Shown: positions 7,322 through 16,031, numbered from the stretch's first letter. The stretch: DNA of 64,000 nucleotides from Streptomyces noursei ATCC 11455 (GCF_001704275.1 NZ_CP011533.1:4960001-5024000); one strand, 5' to 3'. Made by a program: numbers and translations. The notes: a model not told the origin generated them from the sequence alone.

Positions 7322-8392
7322 CTACTCCGTTCCTTCGCCGCTCGCCGCCGCGTACGCCGCCTTCAGCTCGGGGTCGCGCGCCACCAGTGCCTCGGCGAGC
7401 TCCACCACCACCCGGCACTGCTTGACCGTGGCGTCGTCCTGCATCTTCCCGTCGATCATCACCGCACCGGTGCCGTCGCCCATCTCCGCGATGACCCGGC
7501 GGGCCCAGGCGACCTCCGCCGGCGCCGGCGAGAACACCTTCTTCGCGATCCCGATCTGCACCGGGTGCAGGCTCCACGCCCCCACGCAGCCCAGCAGGAA
7601 GGCGTTGCGGAACTGGTCCTCGCACGCCACGGTGTCCTTGATGTCGCCGAACGGCCCGTAGTACGGCAGGATCCCGTGCGCCGCGCAGGCGTCCACCATC
7701 CGCGCGATCGTGTAGTGCCACAGGTCCTGCTGGAACACCGCCCGCGGCGCGTCCGCCGCCCCCGGAAGCGGATCCTCCCGGACGAGGTATCCGGGGTGGC
7801 CGCCCCCCACCCGCGTCGTCTTCATCCGCCGGCTCGCCGCCAGGTCCGCCGGCCCCAGCGACATGCCCTGCATCCGCGGGCTGGCCCCGGCGATCTCCTC
7901 CACGTTGGCGACCCCGCGCGGCGTCTCCAGGATGGCGTGCAGCAGGATCGGCCGCCGCACCCCGGCCTTCGCCTCCAACTGCGCCACCAGCCGGTCGACG
8001 TAGTGGATGTCCTCGGCGCCCTCCACCTTCGGCACCATGATCACGTCCAGCTTGTCGCCGATCTCGGTGACCAGCGTCAGCAGGTCGTCCAACGCCCACG
8101 GCGAGTCCAGGCTGTTGATCCGCGTCCACAGCTGCGTCTGGCCGAAGTCGGTTGCGCGGGCGATCTCGACCAGCCCGGTCCGCGCCGCCTCCTTGCGGTC
8201 CGCGGCGACCGCGTCCTCCAGGTTGCCGAGCAGCACGTCGACGCCCGGCGCGATGTCCGGCACCTTGGCGGCCATCCGGGGATTGCCCGGATCGAAGAAG
8301 TGGATCATCCGCGACGGCCGGAACGGCACCTCCCGCACCGGCTCCGGGGCCCCTACGGCCAACGGACGGAAAAAGTCCTTCGGAGAGCGCAC
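7322..8392 (-). CDS. HpcH/HpaI-family lyase (L-malyl-CoA/beta-methylmalyl-CoA lyase type)
   Basis: 356 aa. GTG 8392 was chosen because GGGAGG lies 5 bases upstream; an ORF extension further upstream has no ribosome site. Compared with its downstream partner it is longer and has an extra segment [13 protein letters not shown] and [16 protein letters not shown], as seen in true malyl-CoA lyases. Conserved parts include [34 protein letters not shown] and the end motif [17 protein letters not shown]. It is expected to split malyl-CoA or methylmalyl-CoA to glyoxylate plus acetyl- or propionyl-CoA. Confidence 0.88.
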   Translation of the reverse strand: MRSPKDFFRPLAVGAPEPVREVPFRPSRMIHFFDPGNPRMAAKVPDIAPGVDVLLGNLEDAVAADRKEAARTGLVEIARATDFGQTQLWTRINSLDSPWALDDLLTLVTEIGDKLDVIMVPKVEGAEDIHYVDRLVAQLEAKAGVRRPILLHAILETPRGVANVEEIAGASPRMQGMSLGPADLAASRRMKTTRVGGGHPGYLVREDPLPGAADAPRAVFQQDLWHYTIARMVDACAAHGILPYYGPFGDIKDTVACEDQFRNAFLLGCVGAWSLHPVQIGIAKKVFSPAPAEVAWARRVIAEMGDGTGAVMIDGKMQDDATVKQCRVVVELAEALVARDPELKAAYAAASGEGTE

Positions 8393-9083
8393 GCTGCCTC
8401 CCACCTCGCACCGACCACCCGGCCCGGAGCCGGCCAACGGCGCACACTCTAGGCCCGCCACCCGGCGCTTGTTACCGCGCAGTATGTGTGCCGTTGATCA
8501 CGGAACGCGAAGCGACGCCCCGACGCCCGCCCGCATCTGCACGCCAACTCCACCGCCCTCACGCCGACTTCCCCACAGCCGGCCTCAACGCGCGCTACGG
8601 CCGAACGCCCCCGATCGCCATCGCGGCGCTGCGCACCGACGACCGGCGGGCCGTCCACCGCCGCGTGCGCCGCGTGGACTGCGCCGAACTCACAAGGCCG
8701 CGATCCCACCCGACCGCTCCCGGCCCCGGATCTCCAGCACGCACTCCTGCGCGGCGATCGCGGCACGGTCCGTCATCGCGTTCCTCTCCGACCGCCATGC
8801 CAACCCCAACGTCCGAGGTTCACCAAGCCGTCGCCAACCAAAGAGAGTTCACCCCGTACCTCAGCGCCCTCACTCACCTCGGACGCATCAAGTGCCGGCT
8901 GTGGGTTCCCCTAACTCCCCACGCCGACACCAGCGTTACGCGAAGCAGCCCACGAGGAGTCCGGACACTGCCCCCGGACAACGGACAAGGCCCCGGTCGT
9001 CGACCAGGGCCTTCGCGGAGTTCTACGCCCTTCCCCTTCTATGCCCGAAACCGAAGGGCGGCGATCGCAACCTCACACAGCCC
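8393..9083. other. 691-bp gene-poor region upstream of the lyase operon
   Basis: No frame has both a ribosome site and sensible protein sequence. The left end must hold the lyase promoter; ACTCTA at 8446-8451 reads TAGAGT on the minus strand, a possible -10. The middle (8560-8800) has coding-like Arg-rich frames broken by shifts, which looks like decayed coding DNA that I cannot name. The right end has the hairpin at 8987-9013. Confidence 0.45.
8987..9013. terminator. tRNA-type terminator hairpin without an adjacent tRNA
   Basis: A 13-bp stem with one mismatch around base 9000 (arms AAGGCCCCGGTCG and CGACCAGGGCCTT). It would end the minus-strand gene at 9084. It closely resembles the terminator of the tRNA-Gly gene at 20515-20541, including the following TTCGC. 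Confidence 0.6.
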
Positions 9084-10343
9084 CTAAGGCGTCGCCGTGG
9101 CCTGTTCGGTGGTCAGGCGGTCCCGCCAGTCACGGACGTAGTCATGGGACATGGAGGCCAGGCGGGCTATCTCCGCGTCGTCGCGACCGTCGGCCCAGGC
9201 CAGGATCCGGGTCACGGTGCGGTTCCGCGCGGCGCGGAAGTCCTTGAGCATGCCTTCGAGGCGTTCGACCTCCTCGCCTTCGTAGACAAGCCGCCGGTCG
9301 ACGGCGGCCCGTTCGTCGGCGCGCAACTGCTGCAGATGGGCGGACAGGCCCGTCAGCACCAATCCCTCCTCGTGTGCAGCGCTCTGGAAGCGTTCCGCCA
9401 GGGCCGCCAGCACGCAGTCCGGCACATCGGCGAGGGTGGCTCCGGGAGGCTTGGCAGCCTCCCAGGTGTCCCTGCCGGCCTCCGTCGTCTCCAGCCAGAG
9501 GCGGGCCTCCGTAGGAGTACGGTCGCCGCACGCCTGGGCGCGGTAGGCGTACAGGGCGGCGCGGTGGCCGTAGAAGGTGAAACCGTCTTCGATCTGCCGG
9601 TCGGCGGCGCGGCATATCCGCCCCGGGACACCGCCGTAGCCCGAGTCGGGCCGGTAGTCGGCGTAAGCCTCCAGTTCCGCGTCGGTGGCCGTTCCCCAGG
9701 ACGGGTCGCACAAGTCGGGGTTGCTCGCGAGGAACGCGCTGACCTCGACCCGCCATGTGGGGACCGGGCTCGTCCGGAGCCTGGGCCAGACGACCTCTCC
9801 GGAGGGAGCGAAGGTGTAGGTGGCGGCCTGCTCGATGTCGTCCCAGGCGGTGGCGGCCTCGGCGGACCACTCCAGTTCGCCGGCCGGCCCCGTACGGTGT
9901 ATCGAGTCCACGAGCCGCTGTACGGCGGGCAGTATGCGCCGCGCGAGCGCATGCAGCTCCTCAGCGGTGAAGAAGCGCCAGGAGTAGCCGCGCTGCTCGT
10001 CGTGCGCAAGGTGGGTCAGCAGGTACACGAGAACGCCGGGGGCCGGCAGCGTCCCGTCGCCGAGTGCCCTGCGCGGTACGCCGGGGAGCTGGCTGTCCAG
10101 GTGCTCGCGCGAAGCCCGCCAGTCGACGTCACCGAACCAGACCGCACCGCTCTGCGCTTCGACGGCCAACCATTGGTGGTATCCCACGCCCGGGCCGTAC
10201 CGCTCCTCTTGCTGCTCGGCGTCTTCGTCGTGCCAGACGTACTCGGCGGGGGGCGGATTCAGCTCCACGGCCACGAAGCCGTCCTCCGGGCGGTAGCCGG
10301 TGAGGATGCGGGCCGTACTCGGTGCGCTGTCGGCGGCGGTCAT
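9084..10343 (-). CDS. hypothetical 419-aa protein, unknown function
   Basis: I do not recognise a named family. The start is ATG 10343. The N-terminal half is rich in Trp, Tyr and acidic residues (for example EYVWHDEDAEQQEERYGPG). The middle has pairs of helices with WRVEVSAFLASNPDL and YADYRPDSGYGG. The last 80 residues form a long helix (RRLVYEGEEVERLEGMLKDF) followed by a segment that reads like a helix-turn-helix (DDAEIARLASMSHDYVRDW). Codon use is Streptomyces-like. It lies alone between two long gaps at the left edge of the accessory stretch, with an AT-rich operator-like repeat 58 bp upstream of its start. Confidence 0.75.
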   Translation of the reverse strand: MTAADSAPSTARILTGYRPEDGFVAVELNPPPAEYVWHDEDAEQQEERYGPGVGYHQWLAVEAQSGAVWFGDVDWRASREHLDSQLPGVPRRALGDGTLPAPGVLVYLLTHLAHDEQRGYSWRFFTAEELHALARRILPAVQRLVDSIHRTGPAGELEWSAEAATAWDDIEQAATYTFAPSGEVVWPRLRTSPVPTWRVEVSAFLASNPDLCDPSWGTATDAELEAYADYRPDSGYGGVPGRICRAADRQIEDGFTFYGHRAALYAYRAQACGDRTPTEARLWLETTEAGRDTWEAAKPPGATLADVPDCVLAALAERFQSAAHEEGLVLTGLSAHLQQLRADERAAVDRRLVYEGEEVERLEGMLKDFRAARNRTVTRILAWADGRDDAEIARLASMSHDYVRDWRDRLTTEQATATP

Positions 10344-10400
10344 GAGGGGTTTCCTCTCGGTGGAACAGCAACCGCCGCAACCGTAGTGCGCCTGTCGATC

Positions 10401-10415
10401 ACTAGTTTAATTTTC
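10401..10415. repeat. AT-rich operator-like repeat, copy 1
   Basis: ACTAGTTTAATTTTC, unusually AT-rich for this genome, lies 58 bp upstream of the start of the minus-strand gene ending at 9084. A near-identical copy lies at 11020-11034. A shared regulator is suggested. Confidence 0.55.
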
Positions 10416-11019
10416 AGTCACTTGCGACCCACTCGGCACGGCAGGCGCGCGCATCCCGTGCCTCGGCGTCCGCGACGTCTACGCGCGTGCATGCGGACAT
10501 CAAGTTGGCCACATTCACACGGTCTCCATGATTTGCTCACCTCGCGGCACGCCTTCGTAGCCCATCCTCGATCAGTTCGAAGGCGTGTCGGGCGCGTGCG
10601 GCCGCGGCGGCGGTGACACCTCCAGCTTTCGCCCGCGCTGCTGCGGCGGCGAACTCGCAGGCCGCGCCGGAGGCGACGCCTGTCGCGGCCTGCGACGCAG
10701 GCAACATCACCCGGCCCGGGTCACCGCATTCCCCACCGCACCCCGCCCGGATCGGGGCTCGCAACCGTCAACGCCATATTCGAGGGTCGGCAAGACCCGT
10801 CACGGCCGGTCCGCAGACGCAGAGGTGAAGCGCCACCGCGGCGCGAGGGCGGCATCCGTCGGCGGCCGAAGTGGCCAGGCGCTCAGAGCGCTGCCGCCGG
10901 AGTCCCGGTCGTTGATGCTGATCGGGTGCCCTCCGAGGTCTGTGTGAGGCTCCCAATGAACTCCACCGACGACGCCAAGCTCCCCGGCGCGAACGACACC
11001 GGGCCACAGGGCGAGCCCC

Positions 11020-11038
11020 ACTAGTTTAATATTCTACT
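11020..11038. promoter_or_regulatory. AT-rich imperfect palindrome, copy 2, upstream of ArsB-type gene
   Basis: The sequence AGTTTAATATTCTACT is palindromic around AATATT (AGT--AATATT--ACT). It begins with the same ACTAGTTTAAT as copy 1. It lies about 110-170 bp before the possible starts of the permease gene, in a promoter position. The size and composition would fit an ArsR/SmtB-type operator, but no such regulator gene is next to it. Confidence 0.5.
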
Positions 11039-11194
11039 ACTTCCTGGGATTGCGGTGCGCCCCACGAACGCGGCGTACTCGACGCCCTTCGCCGCCGATC
11101 CGGCGCGTCCTTCCGCTACGCCGGCATCCTCCGAAAGGTTCCGACCCTGAACGCCTCACTCGCAGAAGCCCTCTCTGTCGCCCTGCTCCTGGCG

Positions 11195-12403
11195 GTGCTG
11201 GCGTGCGCGGTGATCCGGCCGTGGGGCTGGCCGGAGGCGGTCGTGGCCGTCCCCGCCGCGGGAGTGGTCATCGCCACCGGTGCGATCTCCCTCGACCACG
11301 CGGCGACCGAGGCCGCCCGGCTGGGCCCGGTGATCGGCTTCCTCGCGGCCGTCCTGGTCCTGGCCCAGCTGTGCGATGACGAGGGGCTGTTCCACGCCTG
11401 CGGTGCCTGGATGGCCCGCAGGGCGGCCGGCCGCCCCCGTCGTCTGCTGGTGCTGGTGTTCGTGATCGCCTCGCTGATCACCGCGGTGCTCAGCCTGGAC
11501 GCCACGGTGGTGCTGCTGACCCCGGTGGTGTTCGCCACCGCCGCCCGGCTGGGCGCCCGCGCCAAACCGCACGTGTACGCCTGCACCCACCTCTCCAACA
11601 CCGCCTCGCTGCTGCTGCCTGTCTCCAACCTCACCAACCTGCTGGCGTTCGCCGCCAGCGGCCTGAGCTTCACCCGTTTCGCCGCCCTGATGGCACTACC
11701 CTGGCTGGTCGCCATCGGTGCCGAGTACCTGGTCATCCGCCGCTTCTTCGCCACCGACCTGGACGCCGGCGCCCAGACCCCGCCCACCGACGAACCCCGC
11801 GAACTGCCGCTGTTCGCCCTGGTGACAGTGGCAGGCACCCTTGCGGGCTTCGTTTTGACCTCGGCGGTCGGCATCAACCCGGCCTGGGCGGCAGCCGCGG
11901 GCGCGGCCGTTCTGGCAGCCCGCGCGCTGGCCCAGCGCCGCACCACCCCCACCGCGATCGTCCGGGCCGCGGCCCTGCCGTTCTGCGCCTTCGTCCTGGC
12001 CCTGGGCATCGTGGTCCGGGCCGTGGTCGACAACGGACTCGCCAACGCGCTGGGCCACCTGGTACCCGGCGGCACAAGCCTTCCGGCCCTCCTCGCCATC
12101 GCGGCACTGGCAGCCGTACTGGCCAACATCATCAACAACCTGCCCGCCGTCCTGGTCCTGCTCCCCCTGACCGCCCCCACCGGCCCCGGCGCCGTCCTGG
12201 CCGTCCTCCTCGGCGTCAACATCGGCCCGAACCTCACCTACGCCGGCTCGCTGGCCACCCTGCTGTGGCGAAGGATCGTGCGCGAACACGACACCGACGT
12301 GGCCCTGGGCGAGTTCACCCGACTCGGCCTGCTCGCCGTACCGGCCACCCTGCTGTTCGCCGTGGTGGCACTGTGGACCTCACTCCAAGCGATCGGAGGC
12401 TGA
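11195..12403 (+). CDS. ArsB/NhaD-superfamily membrane permease (arsenite-type transporter)
   Basis: 402 aa with 10-12 hydrophobic segments throughout. The ion-transporter superfamily motifs are ITAVLSLDATVVLLTPVV near 87 and the mirror motif LANIINNLPAVLVLLPLTAP near 307, typical of ArsB/SLC13-like antiporters. GTG 11195 is the first standard start, but the frame continues upstream to CTG 11147 (Leu-Asn-Ala-Ser-Leu-Ala-Glu) behind GAAAGG, and that longer form looks more complete. A universal-stress-protein gene follows after 5 bp. The substrate (arsenite, antimonite or other anion) is inferred from family only. Confidence 0.82.
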   Translation: MLACAVIRPWGWPEAVVAVPAAGVVIATGAISLDHAATEAARLGPVIGFLAAVLVLAQLCDDEGLFHACGAWMARRAAGRPRRLLVLVFVIASLITAVLSLDATVVLLTPVVFATAARLGARAKPHVYACTHLSNTASLLLPVSNLTNLLAFAASGLSFTRFAALMALPWLVAIGAEYLVIRRFFATDLDAGAQTPPTDEPRELPLFALVTVAGTLAGFVLTSAVGINPAWAAAAGAAVLAARALAQRRTTPTAIVRAAALPFCAFVLALGIVVRAVVDNGLANALGHLVPGGTSLPALLAIAALAAVLANIINNLPAVLVLLPLTAPTGPGAVLAVLLGVNIGPNLTYAGSLATLLWRRIVREHDTDVALGEFTRLGLLAVPATLLFAVVALWTSLQAIGG

Positions 12404-12408
12404 ACACC

Positions 12409-12897
12409 GTGACCGTCATCGTCTGGATCGTGGAGGGCACCTGGCCCGCCTGCGTCGACGCCGCGCGCACCCACACGCCCGCGGACGCCGACATGGTGCT
12501 GCTCCACGTCACCGGCCACGAGGTGCCGGACGCCGCGCACGGCGCCTACGCCGGACTGCTGGGCCGATCACGCCCCGACCGCGACCCGGGCACCGCCGTG
12601 GAACACCTCGCCGCCGCCTCCGCCGAACAGCTCCTGGCCAGCGCGGCCGCGCGCCTGGGACGCCCCTCTAGCCGGCAGGAACGCTCGGGCCGCGTCGAAC
12701 GGGAGGTCGTGGCCGCCGCAGAAGGCGCCGACCTGCTCATCCTCGCCCGCGACGGCGACCGCACCCACCTCGGCCCCCGCAGCCTGGCTCCCGCCAGCCG
12801 CTTCATCGTCGACCACGCCCCCTGCCCCGTCCTGCTGGTCTGGCCGGAGACCGCACCCAGCACCGCCACCATCCCGCCACCACCCCACCACCGCTAG
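12409..12897 (+). CDS. universal stress protein (UspA family)
   Basis: 162 aa, start GTG 12409 with GGAGG 9 bases upstream, 5 bp after the permease stop; clearly one operon. The Usp fold begins with a hydrophobic strand (VIVWIVEG), has Glu-Val and Asp-Leu-Leu-Ile strands (GADLLILARDGDR), then SLAPASRFIVDHAPCPVLLVWP. This last part matches the ATP-binding end of the family, although the usual G-2x-G-9x-G-S/T loop is reduced. Usp proteins paired with transporters often bind nucleotides and tune transport. The C-terminus is Pro/His-rich. Confidence 0.82.
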   Translation: MTVIVWIVEGTWPACVDAARTHTPADADMVLLHVTGHEVPDAAHGAYAGLLGRSRPDRDPGTAVEHLAAASAEQLLASAAARLGRPSSRQERSGRVEREVVAAAEGADLLILARDGDRTHLGPRSLAPASRFIVDHAPCPVLLVWPETAPSTATIPPPPHHR

Positions 12898-13284
12898 TAC
12901 TCCAGTAGGCAGTACTCCAGCGAGAAAACGTCGCTTGACCTGGTTCTTCTTTCGTTGCTCGTCGACCCACCCCATGGCGGACCCGACCGGGACGGTGAGC
13001 TGCTTCGCCTCATCGGCCAGGACGTCGGACGACGCTGACCGAAGACCGCAGCCGTGACCACTGGGTTCGAGCACCACTCCCCGACGCGTGATCAATGCAC
13101 CTAGGAGTGCCAGACGCCCGTGGAGCAAGCGAGTGAGGTCGCGTACGCGGCGCAGGTGACCGTGGGCATTGGCGCGGGCAGGCCCCGTCTCGGCCGATGG
13201 CGCAGGAAACGGCTGGAGGAGCAGTTCGCCGAGCGGATCGGCGGGGAGGCGGTCGACGCCCTGCGGACGACGCTGGAGGCGCCG
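12898..13284. other. gap with gene debris upstream of the resolvase relic
   Basis: No intact gene is seen. Bases 13120-13283 (+) stay open and read like the end of a helical regulator (KRLEEQFAERIGGEAVDALR), stopping being sensible exactly where the minus-strand resolvase relic begins. Bases 12920-13030 (-) also read sensibly (for example DEAKQLTVPVGSAMGWVDEQ) but have no start or stop context. This looks like fused leftovers of several genes. Confidence 0.45.
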
Positions 13285-13508
13285 TGGCGGTCAGCTCCGC
13301 GGCGTCCCGCCCCAGTTCTCTTCATCTCGTTCACCGCGAAAATCACCCGACAGTGCGGGGCATGGGCCTTGATCTCCCGGGCGCACGCGAGCGCGGCCTG
13401 GAACTGCGGGCGGACCCGCACCCGGGTGCTGATCTTCTCGGCGAAGATCTGGTCCCGGGGGATGCCGCGTTCGGCGAGCGCGTCGAGCTGCGACTGGAGT
13501 ACCGGCAG
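13285..13508 (-). pseudogene. relic of a serine site-specific recombinase (resolvase)
   Basis: On the minus strand, 13508 to 13317 reads LPVLQSQLDALAERGIPRDQ, then FAEKIS-TRVRVRPQF, REIKAHAPHCRVIFAVNEMK. This matches the N-terminal catalytic half of small resolvases found on actinobacterial mobile elements. After a one-base frameshift near 13317 the family sequence continues as LGRDAAELTA to about 13285 and then stops. The first about 25 residues with the catalytic Ser and the whole C-terminal DNA-binding part are missing, so it cannot be active. Confidence 0.75.
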
Positions 13509-13518
13509 GGTCGTGCGG

Positions 13519-13941
13519 TCAGCTCAGGAAAGACAGCCGGACATGGCGTTCTGGGGTGTCCCGGTCGGTGCTCACGAGTACGACGGACTGCGAGGTCCCC
13601 AGCTCAAGCTCACCGTCGACTACGGGCAACGTGGCGTGTGGTGGGACCAGAGCCGGGAGCATGTGGGCGCTGCTGCGGTCAGGACTGCCGTGGCGGTCTT
13701 GCCAGCGGTCGTCGGCGGGAAGAAGGTCGCGGAGGGCCGCCAACAGATCATTGTCGCTGCCCGCGCCGGTCTCGATGACGGCCAGGCCGGACGTCGCGTG
13801 GGGGGTGAAGATGTTCAGCAGTCCGTTTCGCCCGTGAGCGACCTCTCGGAGGAAGACGGAGCATGCGTTCGTGAGGTCGTGCAGGGTCTCGGTGGAGCCG
13901 GTCGTGATGTTGATCGTGCGGGTGGTGAAGGTGCCAGCCAT
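13519..13941 (-). CDS. YjbQ/UPF0047 family protein
   Basis: 140 aa, ATG 13941. The family signature is clear: HDLTNACSVFLREV, GLLNIFTPHATSGLAVIE near 40-57, DLLAALRDLLPADDRWQDRHG, SSAHMLPALVPPHATLPVVDGELELGT and a C-terminal RHVRLSFL. His and Glu residues of the putative metal/phosphate site are present. YjbQ proteins have been reported to have thiamin-phosphate-synthase-like activity in vitro, but the physiological role is unsettled. It ends 10 bp from the resolvase relic. Confidence 0.9.
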   Translation of the reverse strand: MAGTFTTRTINITTGSTETLHDLTNACSVFLREVAHGRNGLLNIFTPHATSGLAVIETGAGSDNDLLAALRDLLPADDRWQDRHGSPDRSSAHMLPALVPPHATLPVVDGELELGTSQSVVLVSTDRDTPERHVRLSFLS

Positions 13942-14009
13942 GGTTCACCGGTACCCGTCGCGGAGCCTGAGCGCTGACGGCCGGATGGGTGAACAGCATG
14001 CGCTTCGCG

Positions 14010-14282
14010 TCAGCCCCGTTCCTCCTCTTCGGCTTCCATGAGCCGGATTCCCTGGTGCGTCAGCGTGACCATTACGGGTGTGTTTCCTTGTTCCCAGTCG
14101 ACGGTGACGAGCCCTTCGCCCACCAGATATGCGCATGCGGCGGCCAGATCCCGCTCGGGGATCTGAAGATCGTCGCGTAGCTTCGCCCCGGTGACGCCGA
14201 GGAAGCGATTGCCTTCCGTGGTCTCGTACAGGGCCTTCATGATCGCTTCGCGGTAGTGCTTCCGCTCTTGCAGGGTTGCCAT
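14010..14282 (-). CDS. small winged-helix-like protein, unknown function
   Basis: 90 aa, ATG 14282. A predicted helix-rich start (YREAIMKALYETTEGNRF) is followed by GVTGAKLRDDLQIPERDLAAACAYL, which reads as a recognition-helix region, and a beta wing (VTVDWEQGNTPVMVTLTHQGIRLME). This layout is that of a compact winged-helix DNA-binding or protein-binding domain. The tail is acidic. It lies downstream of a 52-bp gap in a minus-strand run of small genes, and no target is evident. Confidence 0.7.
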   Translation of the reverse strand: MATLQERKHYREAIMKALYETTEGNRFLGVTGAKLRDDLQIPERDLAAACAYLVGEGLVTVDWEQGNTPVMVTLTHQGIRLMEAEEEERG

Positions 14283-14334
14283 GATCGCTGTCCACTCGTG
14301 CCAGCGCCGGACTCGGAGCCTGCGGGCCTTCGCT

Positions 14335-14595
14335 TCAGATTTCGTCCGCCTGGGTGCGGGCGTCCCCGGAGGATCGGCTGGATACCAGCCAGGGCTGCGC
14401 CGGCTCCGGTGTGCGGGTGGTGTCGATGGTGAGGTGGAGGCGGGTTCCGCCCGAGTCGTCGACGGGGTAGCTGCGCTGTTCGGTGGCGGCGAAGTGACAT
14501 CGGAGGGCTTCTGCGACCTGACGGGCGGCTTCGGGGGACGCGGCGACGATGCGTACGTCGGCGCGCCCGGCCGAGGGGAGTTCCGGGGACTTCAT
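14335..14595 (-). CDS. hypothetical 86-aa protein
   Basis: ATG 14595 was chosen over an upstream in-frame GTG because GAGG lies just before it and the protein then begins sensibly (MKSPELPSAGRADVRIVAAS). The sequence suggests one alpha/beta unit: VRIVAASPEAARQVAEALRCHF followed by strands (EQRSYPV, TRLHLTIDT). No catalytic motif is visible. It is one of three small minus-strand genes between YjbQ and the DUF5994 gene. Function unknown. Confidence 0.6.
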   Translation of the reverse strand: MKSPELPSAGRADVRIVAASPEAARQVAEALRCHFAATEQRSYPVDDSGGTRLHLTIDTTRTPEPAQPWLVSSRSSGDARTQADEI

Positions 14596-14690
14596 GGTGA
14601 CCTCGCTTGCGTGGGACGGCAGGATGACGTGTCGGTGGGTGTGATGCCGTTGCGTCACACCCACCGCCCCCGGTCAGAAAAAGGTCGGTG

Positions 14691-15224
14691 TCATGCGCGG
14701 CCCCCGTTTGCCGAGACGGCTCCGCCGTCGGTCTCCCAGTCTTCTTCCCGCCACAGCGTCTCCTGTGCGTCATGGGTGGTGTGCTCGCTCGCCATGAGGG
14801 CGCTGGCGGTCAGCAGGCCGCCGGGGGTGGCTGCGGCGGACATCAGCCGGGCGGCGGCGGCCGGATCGCTCTCCGGCGGGATCACCAGCAGGTCCCAGCG
14901 GCCCGCGGTGTAGGAGAGGAGGATCAGCTTGTTCGGATCCTGCTCCTCGGCGAACCAGCCCACATGCACGGTGTGCCCGGCCACCGGCACCTTGCGCGGC
15001 ACCACGGGCCAGTAGGTCGGGTTCACCGTGACATGCGTGATCCGGCCCCAGCGCGCGTCCAACACCTTCGTCAGTGCGGGAAGTTCGCGGAAGAGATCGC
15101 GAGAGCGGGGCCACCAGGCGCCGTCCAGGAGCCCCGGAGGTGATCCTGCCGGAGTGAAGGAGAGGCGGGCCGGCAGTGAAGGTGCGCGCTCGCTGATGAT
15201 GATGCGGTCAATGGTCGCGGTCAT
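14691..15224 (-). CDS. DUF5994 family protein (minus-strand copy)
   Basis: 177 aa from ATG 15224. The family hallmark is DGAWWPRSRDLFRELPAL near residues 33-50, followed by strands (RITHVTVNPTYWP), HTVHVGWFAEEQDPNKLILLSY, and WDLLVIPPESDPAAAARLM. The domain is widespread in Streptomyces and has no established function. A second member with the same hallmark (DGAWWPRSRDIGAELPSL) is transcribed divergently from 15504, so the pair shares a promoter region. Confidence 0.8.
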   Translation of the reverse strand: MTATIDRIIISERAPSLPARLSFTPAGSPPGLLDGAWWPRSRDLFRELPALTKVLDARWGRITHVTVNPTYWPVVPRKVPVAGHTVHVGWFAEEQDPNKLILLSYTAGRWDLLVIPPESDPAAAARLMSAAATPGGLLTASALMASEHTTHDAQETLWREEDWETDGGAVSANGGRA

Positions 15225-15359
15225 GGCGCGAACCTGTCCCCGGGACTCGTCGACGGATGTCCCGGTGTTGTTGCTCGCCGAGAACGACGCCGACGTGGGA
15301 GCCGGTGTGCGAAGTACTCCCGGTCTCTTCACCCTACTCCGGCCGGTAGTCCGTGAAGG

Positions 15360-15391
15360 CGCTTTCGCCAGGGACTTTCCTGGCGAAAGCG
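15360..15391. promoter_or_regulatory. 13-bp perfect inverted repeat between divergent DUF5994 genes
   Basis: CGCTTTCGCCAGG and its exact complement are separated by 6 bases. It sits in the 279-bp region between divergent genes, where a terminator is not needed for either, so an operator or a leader hairpin is more likely. Confidence 0.55.
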
Positions 15392-15503
15392 GATCGGCGC
15401 CGTCGCCGCGGGGCGCGTCCGTGCCCTGGCTCGCGGAGTACGGTGAAGTGAGGAGGTCGCCTCGCCGGGCGGACGCACCGCTCTGGAAGGCGGGCGAACG
15501 ACC

Positions 15504-16031
15504 ATGGCCGAATCCGACGCTTCGCGCGTCCCTCCGGGGGTTCTTCCGGAGGCGGTGCACCAGGCCGTCAGGCCCGGGACGGCCCTCCTGAGGCTGGTGA
15601 CCTCGCAGACCCGCGAGCAGGTTCTCGACGGCGCGTGGTGGCCGCGTTCCCGCGACATCGGCGCCGAGCTCCCCAGCCTGATCGCCGCGCTGACCGAGCA
15701 CCTCGGTCCCGTCCTGCGCGTCGGACTGGACACCGACGCCTGGGAGGATCTGCCGACCCGTCTGGTCGTCGACGACCGGGTCGTGCACATCGACTCCTTC
15801 CCGGTCGGCGACGACACCATCCTCATCACCCGAGGCGACCAGGACCACTTCTCCCTGCTGGTGGTCCCGCCGCACGCGACGCCCGAAGCGGCCCGCACCG
15901 CCATGGCCAGGGCCGTCCAGGCCGGCAACGTCACCCAGGCCGAGCAGATCCTCATCGACACTGGCACCCATCGGGCACCCCCGGTTCCCGCGGAAGAGCC
16001 TCGGACGGACCGCGCACCCGGTGAGCGGTGA
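15504..16031 (+). CDS. DUF5994 family protein (plus-strand copy)
   Basis: 175 aa, ATG 15504. It shares with the divergent neighbour the central DGAWWPRSRDIGAELPSLIA motif, here at about residues 41-60, and the strand pattern VLRVGLDTDAWEDLP, VVHIDSFPVGDDTILI, DHFSLLVVPPHATPEAARTAM. The C-terminus is disordered and acidic/proline-rich. The function is unknown; the domain size and fold suggest a small alpha/beta protein. A 96-bp gap separates it from the KimA-like gene. Confidence 0.82.
   Translation: MAESDASRVPPGVLPEAVHQAVRPGTALLRLVTSQTREQVLDGAWWPRSRDIGAELPSLIAALTEHLGPVLRVGLDTDAWEDLPTRLVVDDRVVHIDSFPVGDDTILITRGDQDHFSLLVVPPHATPEAARTAMARAVQAGNVTQAEQILIDTGTHRAPPVPAEEPRTDRAPGER

Larger units (their letters stand above)
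10344..11146. other. 803-bp largely noncoding region with operator-like repeats
   Basis: The gap separates the 9084-10343 gene from the divergent ArsB-type gene. A 56-codon minus frame (10537-10707) and another at 10800-11021 are open but have weak ribosome sites and unrecognisable products; I do not call them as genes. Both ends carry the AT-rich repeat described separately. Confidence 0.45.

Noticed and set aside
10537..10707. possible 56-aa minus-strand gene
   Set aside because: Weak ribosome site and Ala/Arg-only sequence with no recognisable features.
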